A stretch of 64,000 nt of DNA from DATKIY01 sp963726755 (GTDB taxonomy: Bacteria > Actinomycetota > Actinomycetes > JAHEKZ01): positions 248,001 to 312,000 of the forward strand of contig CAVSDB010000001.1 in NCBI GenBank assembly GCA_963726755.1, read 5' to 3'. Below, in pieces: positions 54,737-63,770 of the stretch. The notes beneath the pieces were generated by a model. It did not search any database and was not told the origin of the DNA. It worked only from the letters and a program-made list of their open reading frames with translations. A program made the position numbers and the translations under genes. How positions within the stretch are numbered: position 1 is the first letter of the stretch; every line of letters begins with the position of its first letter.

Positions 54737-55981
54737 GTGCGCGCCCGTCACACAGTTAGTGCGCTGCTGGTTGCTGCAGCGCTGACTGCTGGCGCCCTCG
54801 CGCCCGCTGCTGCGGACGACGTCACCGACCAGCAGCACCAAATCCAGGCTCAGATCAACGGTACGCAGGACGATCTTGAGGCAGCGTCGCGTCAGGTCCA
54901 AGCGGCCGCGAATAGTCTCGCCCAAGCTCAGGCCCAACTACCAGTCGCCCGGGCGGCCTATGTGGCAGCGTCCGGCAGGCTGTCGGACGCCCGTGGACAA
55001 TTGGCGCTCATCCGTGACCGACTTCGCACCCTTAACGCCCAGCAAGACAAAGTCACTGTCGCGATCACCCAGGCACAGAATCGGATCGAACGGTCTCAAA
55101 CACTGATCGGACGCATCGTCCGCTACCAGTACCAGACCGGTGGCTTCCTCGAGTTGCAGCTGTTGATGGATGCCCAATCACCCGCGGACCTGGTATCACG
55201 GCTGATGGCGGCTGACTCGATCACCGATTCACAGACGTCCGTGCTCGACCAGGTCACTGCCGACCAAGCGGTGCTTACCGCACGTCAGCAGGAGCTCGAG
55301 GTCACTCAGCAGGCGATCGAGACAAGTGAAAGTGACATCCAGACCAAGGTCGCGGACTTAAGTGATCTCACCGCTGCCACGCGACAAGCGCAGTCGCGAG
55401 TCGAGGCGCTCGTGAACATGCGGGTTGATGCGATGAAGGTCGCGCGACAGCAGCGTGCGGCAGAGCAGCAGCGACTGGATCGGCTCAAGTCTGCCCAGGC
55501 CGCCCTCAATGACCAGATCACACAGCAGACGTCGACCGGTGGCGGACTGCCCAACGGTCAACTGTCGAACCCGCTGCCCGGGGCGCCCATGGTGCAAGGT
55601 GTCGGTTGGCGCGTTCACCCCGTGTACGGCTACCGCAGTTGTCACACCGGGATCGACTTGTCCGCGTCGACGGGCACGCCGATCCTCGCGGCCCGAAGCG
55701 GCACAGTGGTCTGGACCAAGTCGGAACTCGACGGCCCGTACGGCAACAACACGTTGATTGACCACGGTGACGGGCTCTCGACGTTCTACGCCCACCAGTC
55801 CGGCTTCAACGTCTCGCCTGGCCAGCACGTTCATACCGGTGACGTCATCGGGTACGTCGGCGAAACTGGCTATGCGACCGGCCCCCACCTGCACTTTGAG
55901 GTGCACATCAACGGTGTCCCCTACGACCCCATGGGCTGGTTCGGCGGCACGAAGACTCCGCAAAGCGTGTTCTGCCCGTAA
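54737..55981 (+). CDS. FtsEX-linked M23 peptidoglycan hydrolase
   Basis: A 414-residue secreted protein. The signal peptide (VSALLVAAALTAGALAPAAA) is followed by a long coiled-coil region (about 30-255), then an M23 (LytM) peptidase domain at about 290-405 with all zinc and catalytic residues: CHTGIDLS (His, Asp), HVHTGDVIGYVG and HLHFEVHING. It is the probable partner activated by FtsEX at division, analogous to RipC or EnvC, except that the active-site residues are retained. Starts at GTG 54737, with AATAGGAGG upstream. Confidence 0.92.
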   Translation: MRARHTVSALLVAAALTAGALAPAAADDVTDQQHQIQAQINGTQDDLEAASRQVQAAANSLAQAQAQLPVARAAYVAASGRLSDARGQLALIRDRLRTLNAQQDKVTVAITQAQNRIERSQTLIGRIVRYQYQTGGFLELQLLMDAQSPADLVSRLMAADSITDSQTSVLDQVTADQAVLTARQQELEVTQQAIETSESDIQTKVADLSDLTAATRQAQSRVEALVNMRVDAMKVARQQRAAEQQRLDRLKSAQAALNDQITQQTSTGGGLPNGQLSNPLPGAPMVQGVGWRVHPVYGYRSCHTGIDLSASTGTPILAARSGTVVWTKSELDGPYGNNTLIDHGDGLSTFYAHQSGFNVSPGQHVHTGDVIGYVGETGYATGPHLHFEVHINGVPYDPMGWFGGTKTPQSVFCP

Positions 55982-56025
55982 CCAGCGGCCAACCTGGGTC
56001 TTCGGCTCGCCGTAGACTGGCCCGC

Positions 56026-57180
56026 ATGTCCACGATCGGTCGTCGCCTCACGCTCGGCGTCGCATCGGTATGTGCGCTCGGACTGGCGTATGGCGCGGGT
56101 GTCGTCACCGGCGTGGTCGGAAGCGATCACCAACAGGGAGTGATCGACGCGGCTGCGGATCGCATCGAGTCATCTGCGGCTAGTCCGGTCGATCGTGACC
56201 AACTCGAGCGCGCTGCTGTCGAAGGCATGCTGAAGGCGTTGGGCGACCGTTGGTCGTCGTACTACGCACCGAGCGAGTTCAGTTCCTTCCAGGACGCGCT
56301 CGAAGGCCGCTACTCGGGCATCGGCCTGTGGGTGCACTCGAGTGCACATGGCGTCGTAGCGGGAAGTGTCCAGCCGGGCTCACCCTCTGACGTCGCGGGC
56401 ATCCAAGCCGGTGACACCATCGTCGCTATCGATGATTGGTCGGTGGCAGGCAACTCCGTTGGCGATGTCATTCAGCGACTGCGCGGCGAGGACGGAACCG
56501 ACGTCAACGTCACGGTTATGCGCGACGGCGTCACCACGACGTACACCATGACGCGATCTCTGGTGACCACGAAGGACGTTGTGGTTGATCGGCTCGCAGA
56601 TGGCGTAACCAGGATTGAGATCCGGAGCTTCACTCGGGGCGTCGCCCGAGACGTCCGGCAGGCTATGGCGGCTGACCCAGCCGCTTACAGTTCCGGGATC
56701 GTGCTTGATCTGCGAGGCAATCCCGGTGGACTGCTAGACGAGGCGGTCGATGTTGCGTCGATTTTCCTTGACGGCGGCCCAGTCGTTTCCTATGAGCAGC
56801 GCGATGCGCCTGACAAGACGCTGAATGCGATCGGCCATGGCGATACAACGACTCCGGTGGTCGTCGTTGTCGACGGTGGTACCGCGAGTGCTGCCGAAGT
56901 CTTGGCTGCCGCGCTGCAGGATCGCAATCGAGCGGTGATCGTCGGTTCGAGGACGTACGGCAAGGGTTCGGTGCAAGAACCCATTGAACTTCCCGACGGG
57001 TCCGCTATCGAGTTCACGATCGGACGTTACTTCACACCGAACGGCCGAAGCATCGACGGCAAAGGCATCGAGCCGGACGTGCTCGTCGAAGAGGGAAGTG
57101 CACCGGAGTTGGCAGAGCAGCGTGCTCTCGAAGTGCTCCGTGGATTGACTGCGGCATTGCCATCGGCCGGTCAAGGCTGA
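56026..57180 (+). CDS. S41-family C-terminal processing protease
   Basis: A 384-residue protease with a signal/anchor at 1-30 (LTLGVASVCALGLAYGAGVV), a PDZ domain at about 95-190, and an S41 domain whose catalytic Ser lies in VDGGTASAAEVLAAAL and Lys in TYGKGSVQEPIEL. Substrate is probably envelope or pilus protein. It lies between the FtsEX hydrolase and smpB, in the same orientation, possibly in one unit. Confidence 0.92.
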   Translation: MSTIGRRLTLGVASVCALGLAYGAGVVTGVVGSDHQQGVIDAAADRIESSAASPVDRDQLERAAVEGMLKALGDRWSSYYAPSEFSSFQDALEGRYSGIGLWVHSSAHGVVAGSVQPGSPSDVAGIQAGDTIVAIDDWSVAGNSVGDVIQRLRGEDGTDVNVTVMRDGVTTTYTMTRSLVTTKDVVVDRLADGVTRIEIRSFTRGVARDVRQAMAADPAAYSSGIVLDLRGNPGGLLDEAVDVASIFLDGGPVVSYEQRDAPDKTLNAIGHGDTTTPVVVVVDGGTASAAEVLAAALQDRNRAVIVGSRTYGKGSVQEPIELPDGSAIEFTIGRYFTPNGRSIDGKGIEPDVLVEEGSAPELAEQRALEVLRGLTAALPSAGQG

Positions 57181-57184
57181 TCGC

Positions 57185-57658
57185 GTGCCAAAAGAGCAGG
57201 GCCGCAAACTCGTCGCGCAAAATCGCAAGGCCCGTCACGACTACCACCTCGAAGACAACGTCGAGGCTGGATTGGTGCTAACCGGTACAGAGGTCAAGTC
57301 GCTACGCGAAGGACGCGCGTCGCTCGTCGACGGCTACGCAGACATCAAGGACGGCGAGGTCTGGCTCCACAACGTACATATCCCGGAGTACACCGAAGGG
57401 ACGTGGAACAACCACGAGCCTCGCAGGGTGCGAAAACTGCTGTTGCACCGTGAGCAAATCCGCAAACTGAACAACAAGGTCCAGGAATCTGGACTGACGA
57501 TCATCCCGCTAGCGCTGTATTTCAAGGACGGCTACGCAAAAGTCGAGATCGCCGTGGGTCGAGGCAAGAAGAACTACGACAAGCGTCAGGCGTTGGCCGA
57601 AAGGCAGGCTAAGCGCGAGGCTGATCGTGCGATGTCCCAACGAGGCCGCGAGTCCTAG
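57185..57658 (+). CDS. smpB: tmRNA-binding protein SmpB
   Basis: A 157-residue protein from GTG 57185 with VAQNRKARHDYHLEDNVEAG, VLTGTEVKSLREGRASLVDG and HIPEYTEGTWNNHEPRRVRK, all diagnostic for SmpB, and a basic C-terminal tail GRGKKNYDKRQALAERQAKR that enters the ribosome A site. It works with tmRNA in trans-translation. No ssrA gene is detectable immediately downstream, as the next gene begins 36 bases after the stop. Confidence 0.96.
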   Translation: MPKEQGRKLVAQNRKARHDYHLEDNVEAGLVLTGTEVKSLREGRASLVDGYADIKDGEVWLHNVHIPEYTEGTWNNHEPRRVRKLLLHREQIRKLNNKVQESGLTIIPLALYFKDGYAKVEIAVGRGKKNYDKRQALAERQAKREADRAMSQRGRES

Positions 57659-57694
57659 CGGGTTCGACCCCCAGCAGCCATTAACGTTGACGGC

Positions 57695-59557
57695 GTGCGT
57701 CGCTTACTTGCAGTGATCATCAGTGCTTTCGTCAGCGCATTAGTCGTCGTCTTAGGTCTTCCCGCCACCGCTGCGCTAGCCACTGCCGGAGACGGTTTCA
57801 TCGAGCGCTACGAAGTCAACATCACCATCAACGCCGACAGCAGCCTCGACGTTACGGAGCGGATCGCGTACACGTTCACCGACTCCAGCCACGGCATCTA
57901 TCGCAACATCCCCAACCGGTATCCGGTCCCCGAGACCTTCACGCCGGCGGCAGGTCAGAACCAAATCGACTCGTCGTACGATCGCGTCATCAAGATCTCG
58001 GACATCCAGGTGAGTAGTCCAAGTCATGCACCTACGGATTTGGACGTCTCGCAACAGGGTGACCAGTTGGTGCTGCGGGTGGGTAACCCGGATCGCACGA
58101 TCAACGGTGAGCACAGCTACGTGCTGAGTTACCACGTGGTCGGGGCAATGAACTCGTTCGACGACCACGATGAGTTGTATTGGAATGCGATCGGCGGCGA
58201 CTGGTTGGTGCCGATTCGAAGCGCCAGCGTCAAGGTCACTGCTCCCGCGGTGAGCAAGGCTCGATGCTTCGCAGGATTGCCTGGTCTGCACAGCAAGTGC
58301 GATCAACTGACGGTGACCGACCAAGACGCGTCGGCAAGCGCAGCGAATCTTACTCCGGGTGCGGCCATGACGATGGTCGTTGGATTGCCCAAGGGAGCAG
58401 TCACCGTCGCGCCACCGATTTACGAGCAGCGATGGTCGCTCGATCGTGCGTTCGAGCGCTCACCGGCATCGATCGGCCTGGCCGGCGCGACGTTGCTCCT
58501 CGGGATCTTGGTTGTCAGCTTGGCGATCTACTTCCGTGGACGAGATCGCAGATACGTTGGACAGATCCCTGGCCTGGCACCAGCCCCGGGGCAGCAGTCG
58601 CAAGAAGAGGTTCGCCCCCTCGGAGATTCTGGTGAAGGTCCGGTCGAGTGGACACCGCCTGACGACATGCCACCGGGAGTGGTGGGCACGCTAATAGACG
58701 AGCAAGCAAATGTTCTCGACGTGACGGCGACCATCGTCGACCTTGCGGTGCGCGGGTACCTCCGCATCGACGAACTGCCTCGCGACGGAATGTTCAGCAG
58801 CCGCGATTGGCAGTTGGTGCAACTGAAAGGCGGTGACACAACGCTTCGTCCGTTTGAGGCACGGCTGTTTTCAGCGTTGTTCACCGGTCGCAACGTCGTG
58901 AAACTTAGCGAATTGAAACGGACGTTCGCCAAAGACCTAGCTGTCGTGCAGAACCAGCTCTACGACGAGATGGTCTACCGCCGCTGGTATCGACGTCGTC
59001 CTGATTCAACGCGGACGTCATGGCACGCGCTTGGGTTCGTGGTCGTGGCGGCTGCCGTCGGAGGCACCTATCTACTCGCCAAGTACACCCACTTCGGTTT
59101 GGTCGGCATCGGATTAGTGATCGTCGCTCTCGCGCTCTGGTGGGCGGGGCGCTACATGCCCGCACGAACAGGGGAGGGCAGTGCAGCGCTTGCGCGCGTT
59201 CTTGGGTTCCGCCGTTACATCGCCACTGCGGAAGCGGCACAGATCCGCTTCGAAGAGGGTGTTGACGTCTTCTCGAAGTACCTGCCTTACGCGATCGTTT
59301 TCGGTGAAGCCGAACGATGGGCCAAAGTGTTTCAGTCTCTGGCAGCCGCGGGAGGTGCTGCAGCAGCAGTGACCGTCCCTTGGTACACCGGTCCGATGGG
59401 CTGGGGCTACGCCGACTTCGGGAACTCCGTGAACGCATTCGCGATCAACACTTCGGGCTCAATCTCCGCAGTGGCAGCTAGTTCGTCGAGCGGATTCTCC
59501 GGCGGAGGAGGGTTCTCCGGCGGTGGCATGGGCGGTGGCGGCGGAGGCGGCTGGTAA
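57695..59557 (+). CDS. DUF2207 membrane protein
   Basis: A 620-residue membrane protein with a signal peptide (LLAVIISAFVSALVVVLGLP), an extracytoplasmic domain (35-250) with IERYEVNITINADSSLDVTE and ERIAYTFTDSSHGIYRNIP, then a transmembrane helix at about 265-287, a cytosolic domain (WTPPDDMPPGVVGTLIDEQA) and two more helices at about 455-500, and a Gly/Ser-rich tail FSGGGGFSGGGMGGGGGGGW. The family's function is unknown. Its GTG start lies 36 bases after smpB. Confidence 0.88.
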   Translation: MRRLLAVIISAFVSALVVVLGLPATAALATAGDGFIERYEVNITINADSSLDVTERIAYTFTDSSHGIYRNIPNRYPVPETFTPAAGQNQIDSSYDRVIKISDIQVSSPSHAPTDLDVSQQGDQLVLRVGNPDRTINGEHSYVLSYHVVGAMNSFDDHDELYWNAIGGDWLVPIRSASVKVTAPAVSKARCFAGLPGLHSKCDQLTVTDQDASASAANLTPGAAMTMVVGLPKGAVTVAPPIYEQRWSLDRAFERSPASIGLAGATLLLGILVVSLAIYFRGRDRRYVGQIPGLAPAPGQQSQEEVRPLGDSGEGPVEWTPPDDMPPGVVGTLIDEQANVLDVTATIVDLAVRGYLRIDELPRDGMFSSRDWQLVQLKGGDTTLRPFEARLFSALFTGRNVVKLSELKRTFAKDLAVVQNQLYDEMVYRRWYRRRPDSTRTSWHALGFVVVAAAVGGTYLLAKYTHFGLVGIGLVIVALALWWAGRYMPARTGEGSAALARVLGFRRYIATAEAAQIRFEEGVDVFSKYLPYAIVFGEAERWAKVFQSLAAAGGAAAAVTVPWYTGPMGWGYADFGNSVNAFAINTSGSISAVAASSSSGFSGGGGFSGGGMGGGGGGGW

Positions 59558-59569
59558 CCCAGGGATTAG

Positions 59570-59932
59570 TCAGCCCTGACTGGACTCTTGGTCCGCATCA
59601 TCGCCTTGGGGAAGCGATCCGCCAGGTACACCCGGTACCGAGGCACCTGGCTGCACCTGGCCGCTCAATACTGACGCGCCTTGCAGCCCTTGGTCGTGGG
59701 TGCTCGCGGAGACGACGGCAGCGCCTACTCCACCGAGCGTTCCCGCCAACAAGAACCCGGCGGCGACACTTGCGGGAATGACCCACTTACTCTGAGTCTG
59801 TGCTGTCGGTGACGCCTGCTCGACGATCGGCTCGGCTGCGGCGGGCAGCCAACTCTCGTTCGTGTACCGCAGCGGGTTGTCAGGTGTCCAGTCGGGGACT
59901 TGGGGAGCTTCTGGTGCTTGGTTATCGGTCAT
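59570..59932 (-). CDS. Small single-pass membrane protein
   Basis: A 120-residue minus-strand protein from ATG 59932 (AAGG 8 bases upstream). The cytosolic part is Pro-rich (TDNQAPEAPQVPDWTPDNPL), a single helix at about 48-75 (WVIPASVAAGFLLAGTLGGV), and an extracytoplasmic Gly/Gln/Ser-rich tail. No known motif. It lies downstream of the two-component kinase on the same strand, 59 bases away, and might be part of its regulon. Confidence 0.6.
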   Translation of the reverse strand: MTDNQAPEAPQVPDWTPDNPLRYTNESWLPAAAEPIVEQASPTAQTQSKWVIPASVAAGFLLAGTLGGVGAAVVSASTHDQGLQGASVLSGQVQPGASVPGVPGGSLPQGDDADQESSQG

Positions 59933-59997
59933 GAGCACAGCCTTGATGCTGGCTCTGTGAGGAAGCGCGGTTTGGACTGTGAGGTTGCTGTGGGCCG

Positions 59998-61488
59998 TCA
60001 GGTCTTTGGGTCAGACGCGATCGGCAGCTGAACTGTCACCGACGTTCCTTGCGGACCGCTGTTGAGTTCCACCGTGCCACTTAGCGCCTGAACGACGGCG
60101 GCGACGATCGAGAGGCCCAGACCACTCCCCCCGGACGCGCGATTGCGGGACCCGTCGGCTCGGGTGAACCGTTCGAATGCATGCGGCTGGAATTGCTGCG
60201 AGATGCCCGGACCGTTGTCCGAGACCCTCAATTCGACCCAATCCGGGAGCGCTCGCACTGACACATCGACAGCGGACCCAACCGGCGTGTGCTGCACTGC
60301 ATTGGCCAAGAGGTTGGCCAACACTTGTCTGAGCCGCCCTTCGTCTCCGAATGCGAACACCGGCACGCCGGGCAGATCAACCGTGACTTTGTGGTCGGCT
60401 GACGACACTGAGATGTCACTCGCCGCCTCGGCTGCGAGCAGGGATATGTCCACGGGTTGATGCAGCAAGGGACGACCCTGGTCCAGACGTGCCAGCAGGA
60501 GCAGATCATCGACGAGGATGCCCATCCGATTCGCCTCGGATTCGATTCGACCCGCGGCATTCTCCCGACCTGCGACGTCCGCATCAGGCCTTCGTAGCAA
60601 CTCGGCGTAACCCTTGATGGAAGTTAGCGGGGTCCGTAGTTCATGGCTCGCGTCGGCAACAAACTGTCGGAGCTGCCGCTCGGTTTCTGCTCGCTCCTCC
60701 AGTGAACTGTCGAGATGATCGAGCATCTCGTTGAGTGCCACCGCCACGTCACCAATCTCAGTTCCTGGGATGGCGTCAGGTACTCGCTCGTCGAGATTGG
60801 GTGTGCCTGACTTCAGTGGCAGTGCCGCTACATCACGCGCTGTCTGCGCGACTCGATCGAGGGGGAGAAGATCGTGGCGAATCAACCACCCACCGCCGAC
60901 CGCCACCACGATGGCAGCCGCAGCTAGCGTCAGTCCCTCGATGAGCAGCAGACGTCCCAGAGTCTCGTTCACAGAGCCGAGAGGCAAGCCCACCGTCAAC
61001 GAGTCTCCTGATGCCTCTGTGACGGTGAGCACCCGATACGTACCGAGGTTGGGCAGGTCGACTGTGCGGGGCCGGTCGCCCCCTCCCGAAAGGGTGGCGA
61101 GATCGTCGGAACTGATGTCGTTGCTCGGGGGGCTGCTCGCGCCGCTACCACTGCCGGAGTGATCGTCCTGGTCCTGATCCCCGTCTCCCGGTCGCCCAAT
61201 CAGGACCGGTGCATGCCGTAACCGACCCGACGAATCAGTCTCGACGACCACGGTGCCGTCACGCAGACCAGTTGGATCGAAGGCTGCGTTGGCCGCAATG
61301 CCCGACGCCGTGGCAGTCAGTTCTCGGTCGAGTTGCCGGACGAGAAACGAGCGAACGGCCAACGTCATGGCCAACCCGGCCGCCAACAGCACGACCACAA
61401 CGAGCAGGACGAGACCGAACGTCAGTCGCCGTCGCAGCGGTTGACGCCGTCGACGTCGGGTGAAACCCACGGCCGGCGAGCTACTCAC
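59998..61488 (-). CDS. Membrane sensor histidine kinase (OmpR-type system)
   Basis: A 496-residue minus-strand kinase with two membrane helices (about 25-48 and 180-205) around a sensor loop rich in Asp/Ser (GDGDQDQDDHSGSGSGASS), a HAMP domain (about 205-265), phospho-acceptor His in FVADASHELRTPLTSIKGY, and a HATPase domain with NLLANAVQHT, NGPGIS and ASGGSGLGLSI. It overlaps the response-regulator stop by 4 bases. It resembles the TcrY/PhoR-type kinases of actinobacteria; the signal is unknown. Confidence 0.93.
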   Translation of the reverse strand: MSSSPAVGFTRRRRRQPLRRRLTFGLVLLVVVVLLAAGLAMTLAVRSFLVRQLDRELTATASGIAANAAFDPTGLRDGTVVVETDSSGRLRHAPVLIGRPGDGDQDQDDHSGSGSGASSPPSNDISSDDLATLSGGGDRPRTVDLPNLGTYRVLTVTEASGDSLTVGLPLGSVNETLGRLLLIEGLTLAAAAIVVAVGGGWLIRHDLLPLDRVAQTARDVAALPLKSGTPNLDERVPDAIPGTEIGDVAVALNEMLDHLDSSLEERAETERQLRQFVADASHELRTPLTSIKGYAELLRRPDADVAGRENAAGRIESEANRMGILVDDLLLLARLDQGRPLLHQPVDISLLAAEAASDISVSSADHKVTVDLPGVPVFAFGDEGRLRQVLANLLANAVQHTPVGSAVDVSVRALPDWVELRVSDNGPGISQQFQPHAFERFTRADGSRNRASGGSGLGLSIVAAVVQALSGTVELNSGPQGTSVTVQLPIASDPKT

Positions 61489-62216
61489 TCCTCTTCCTCA
61501 GAAGGGGGACGCATGACGTAGCCGACGCCTCTTACGGTGTGGATGAGCGGCTCTCGCCCACGATCGACCTTCTTGCGTAGGTAGCCGATGTACAGCTCGA
61601 CGATGTTTGCCTGCCCACCGAAGTCGTAGTTCCAGACCCGGTCCAGGATCTGCGCCTTGGACATAACTCGCCGAGCGTTCACCATCAGGAACCGCAGGAG
61701 TTCGAACTCGGTCTTGGTGAGCTCGATCAGGTCTCCGTCACGGCGGACCTCGCGGGAGTCGTCGTCCAGCACCAAATCCGCAACGCGAAGAATGCGGTCA
61801 CTACCACTGCGAGTGATTCCGGATCGACGAAGCAGCGCGTTCAAGCGCGCTACGACCTCGTCAAGAGAGAATGGTTTGGTGACGTAGTCGTCACCGCCAA
61901 GGGTGAGTCCCTGCACTCGATCCTCTGTTGCGTCCCGAGCGGTGAGGAACAGGACCGGTGTGTCGTAGCCCTCCTGGCGAGCGCGCTCAAGGACTTCGAA
62001 GCCTGTGAGGTCGGGCAACATCACGTCAAGCACCACGACGTCCGGCTTAAACGCACGCAACGCGGAGAGCGCTGTCTGACCGGTCGCTGCCGTACGGACC
62101 TCCCACCCCTCGTAGACCAGAACGGTCCGAATGAGGTCGGTAATCGCGGGTTCGTCGTCCACGACAAGCGCGCGGATCGGCGGGTCACCTGCGGTGGCGG
62201 CAGAATTCGTTCTCAC
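61485..62216 (-). CDS. OmpR-type response regulator
   Basis: A 243-residue regulator. I choose GTG 62216, preceded by GAGAGGTGG; the longer frame to 62366 adds Arg-rich sequence unlike any receiver. Receiver: VVDDEPAITDL, Asp64 in VVVLDVMLPDL, Thr in LFLTARD, Lys in YVTKPF. The DNA-binding domain has ELTKTEFELLRFLMVNARRV, VWNYDFGGQANIVELYIGYL and VRGVGYVMRPP. It forms a pair with the overlapping kinase. Confidence 0.94.
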   Translation of the reverse strand: MRTNSAATAGDPPIRALVVDDEPAITDLIRTVLVYEGWEVRTAATGQTALSALRAFKPDVVVLDVMLPDLTGFEVLERARQEGYDTPVLFLTARDATEDRVQGLTLGGDDYVTKPFSLDEVVARLNALLRRSGITRSGSDRILRVADLVLDDDSREVRRDGDLIELTKTEFELLRFLMVNARRVMSKAQILDRVWNYDFGGQANIVELYIGYLRKKVDRGREPLIHTVRGVGYVMRPPSEEEE

Positions 62217-62378
62217 GCCGCCAGCCACCTCTCTTGCTTCGGTTGTTCGCAACCCACCCGTACCTGTCCCTAGACGGTAACGGCTTCGCGCCCGGAATCC
62301 ATGATCCTCACGGGGTCTCACAGCCCTTCCACAGGAAGATCTAGGTCTCGGCATAGGTTCGCCCACGATTGTGTTGCC

Positions 62379-63770
62379 ATGACCTTGATAGCACCCTCGC
62401 CAGGACGTGGCGCATCTCCTGCCGCACCGGCCCTGGCTGAACTACGCCGCCGGCAGATTTGGGCCGACCGGGTGGTCAGTTCGGTGGTCTGGCTCGTTGG
62501 ACTGGGACTGGGCGTCACCGTAGCCCTCGCTGTGAGCTCTGAGTCGCTAGGGAGCATCGCGGCGCCTGGTGGTCTGGCGACCGCGCTGGGACGACTTACT
62601 GGCCTGGTCGGCACCTATCTGATGCTGGTCGCACTACTCCTGGTCGCCCGGTTCCCATGGCTGGAACGCGCCGCTGGTCAGGAGCGGCTTACCCGCTGGC
62701 ATCGTTGGTTGGGACCTTGGCCGATCTTCCTGCTGCTGGCCCACGCGGTACTGATCTCGGTCGGATACGCCGCGCGAGCAGCCGGCGGCGTCGTGCCGAT
62801 GTTCTGGCAGTTGGTGACCCAGTATCCAAACGTGCTAGCTGCCTCGATTTCGTTGGGCCTGCTTGCCCTTGCGGGCTTCACCTCCTGGCGGGTAGTGCGA
62901 CGTAGGGTTCGTCACGAAACGTGGTGGACGATTCACCTCTACCTCTACTTGGCAATGGCTCTGGCGCTGGCCCATCAGATCAGCGCGGGCGCGGCATTCG
63001 TCGTGTCGCCGCTGGCGCGCATGTGGTGGATAGGTATGTGGCTCGGGACCGCAGGAGTTGTTCTGGTGTTCCGATTCGGATTGCCAGCATGGCGCTCGGT
63101 CCGTCACGGGCTGCGAGTCGTCGAGGTTCACCGCGAAGGCCCAGGGACAACGTCAATCATCATGAAGGGCCGTCGACTCGATCGGCTCCCCGTTCGCGGA
63201 GGTCAGTACCTCAACTGGCGCTTCCTGCGCCGTGGACACTTCTGGCACGCCCACCCGTACTCGCTGTCCGCCATGCCGCAGTCAAACTACATGCGGATCA
63301 CTGTGAAGGCGCTGGGCGATCACAGTGCCGACTTGGCTCAAATCAAGCCAGGGACGTGGGTGGCGGTTGAGGGCACCTACGGTCGACTGACCCACGAGGT
63401 GATCCGAAGGGATCGTGTCCTGCTTCTCGCCGGCGGTGTTGGCATCACGCCGTTGCGAGCACTACTTGAGGACCTCCCGATCGGAATTCACCCAGTTGTT
63501 ATCGTGCGGGCCTCTCGCCGCCAAGACGTGCTGTTCCACGACGAATTGGAGAAGTTGGTGCAGCGTTGCGGGGGCCGGCTGGAACTTCTTGTTGGCTCGC
63601 GCCAAAAGGTTCGATTGGACGCAGCGAGGTTGAACCAGCTAGTCCCGGACGCTCGGGTTCGAGATGTATTCATATGCGGGCCCGATGGCCTGGTCGATGA
63701 TTGGCGAAGTGCGCTGAAAGGAGTGGGTGTCCCCATGAGACACATTCACAGTGAGTCGTTCGGTGACTAG
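62379..63770 (+). CDS. Ferric-reductase-like transmembrane flavoprotein
   Basis: A 463-residue protein from ATG 62379. About six membrane helices with heme-ligand His candidates (LTRWHRWLGPWPIFLLLAHA and WWTIHLYLYLAMALALAHQI) precede a FAD-binding domain (HPYSLSAMPQ, about 315-325) and an NAD-binding domain (LLLAGGVGITPLRALLEDL and FICGPDGLVDDW). It transfers electrons from NAD(P)H across the membrane, likely with the FMN-binding protein encoded by the overlapping downstream gene. Divergent from the response regulator. Confidence 0.85.
   Translation: MTLIAPSPGRGASPAAPALAELRRRQIWADRVVSSVVWLVGLGLGVTVALAVSSESLGSIAAPGGLATALGRLTGLVGTYLMLVALLLVARFPWLERAAGQERLTRWHRWLGPWPIFLLLAHAVLISVGYAARAAGGVVPMFWQLVTQYPNVLAASISLGLLALAGFTSWRVVRRRVRHETWWTIHLYLYLAMALALAHQISAGAAFVVSPLARMWWIGMWLGTAGVVLVFRFGLPAWRSVRHGLRVVEVHREGPGTTSIIMKGRRLDRLPVRGGQYLNWRFLRRGHFWHAHPYSLSAMPQSNYMRITVKALGDHSADLAQIKPGTWVAVEGTYGRLTHEVIRRDRVLLLAGGVGITPLRALLEDLPIGIHPVVIVRASRRQDVLFHDELEKLVQRCGGRLELLVGSRQKVRLDAARLNQLVPDARVRDVFICGPDGLVDDWRSALKGVGVPMRHIHSESFGD

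Noticed and set aside
57659..57700. tmRNA (ssrA) gene next to smpB
   Set aside because: Only 36 bases separate smpB from the next gene, far too few for tmRNA; none seen nearby.
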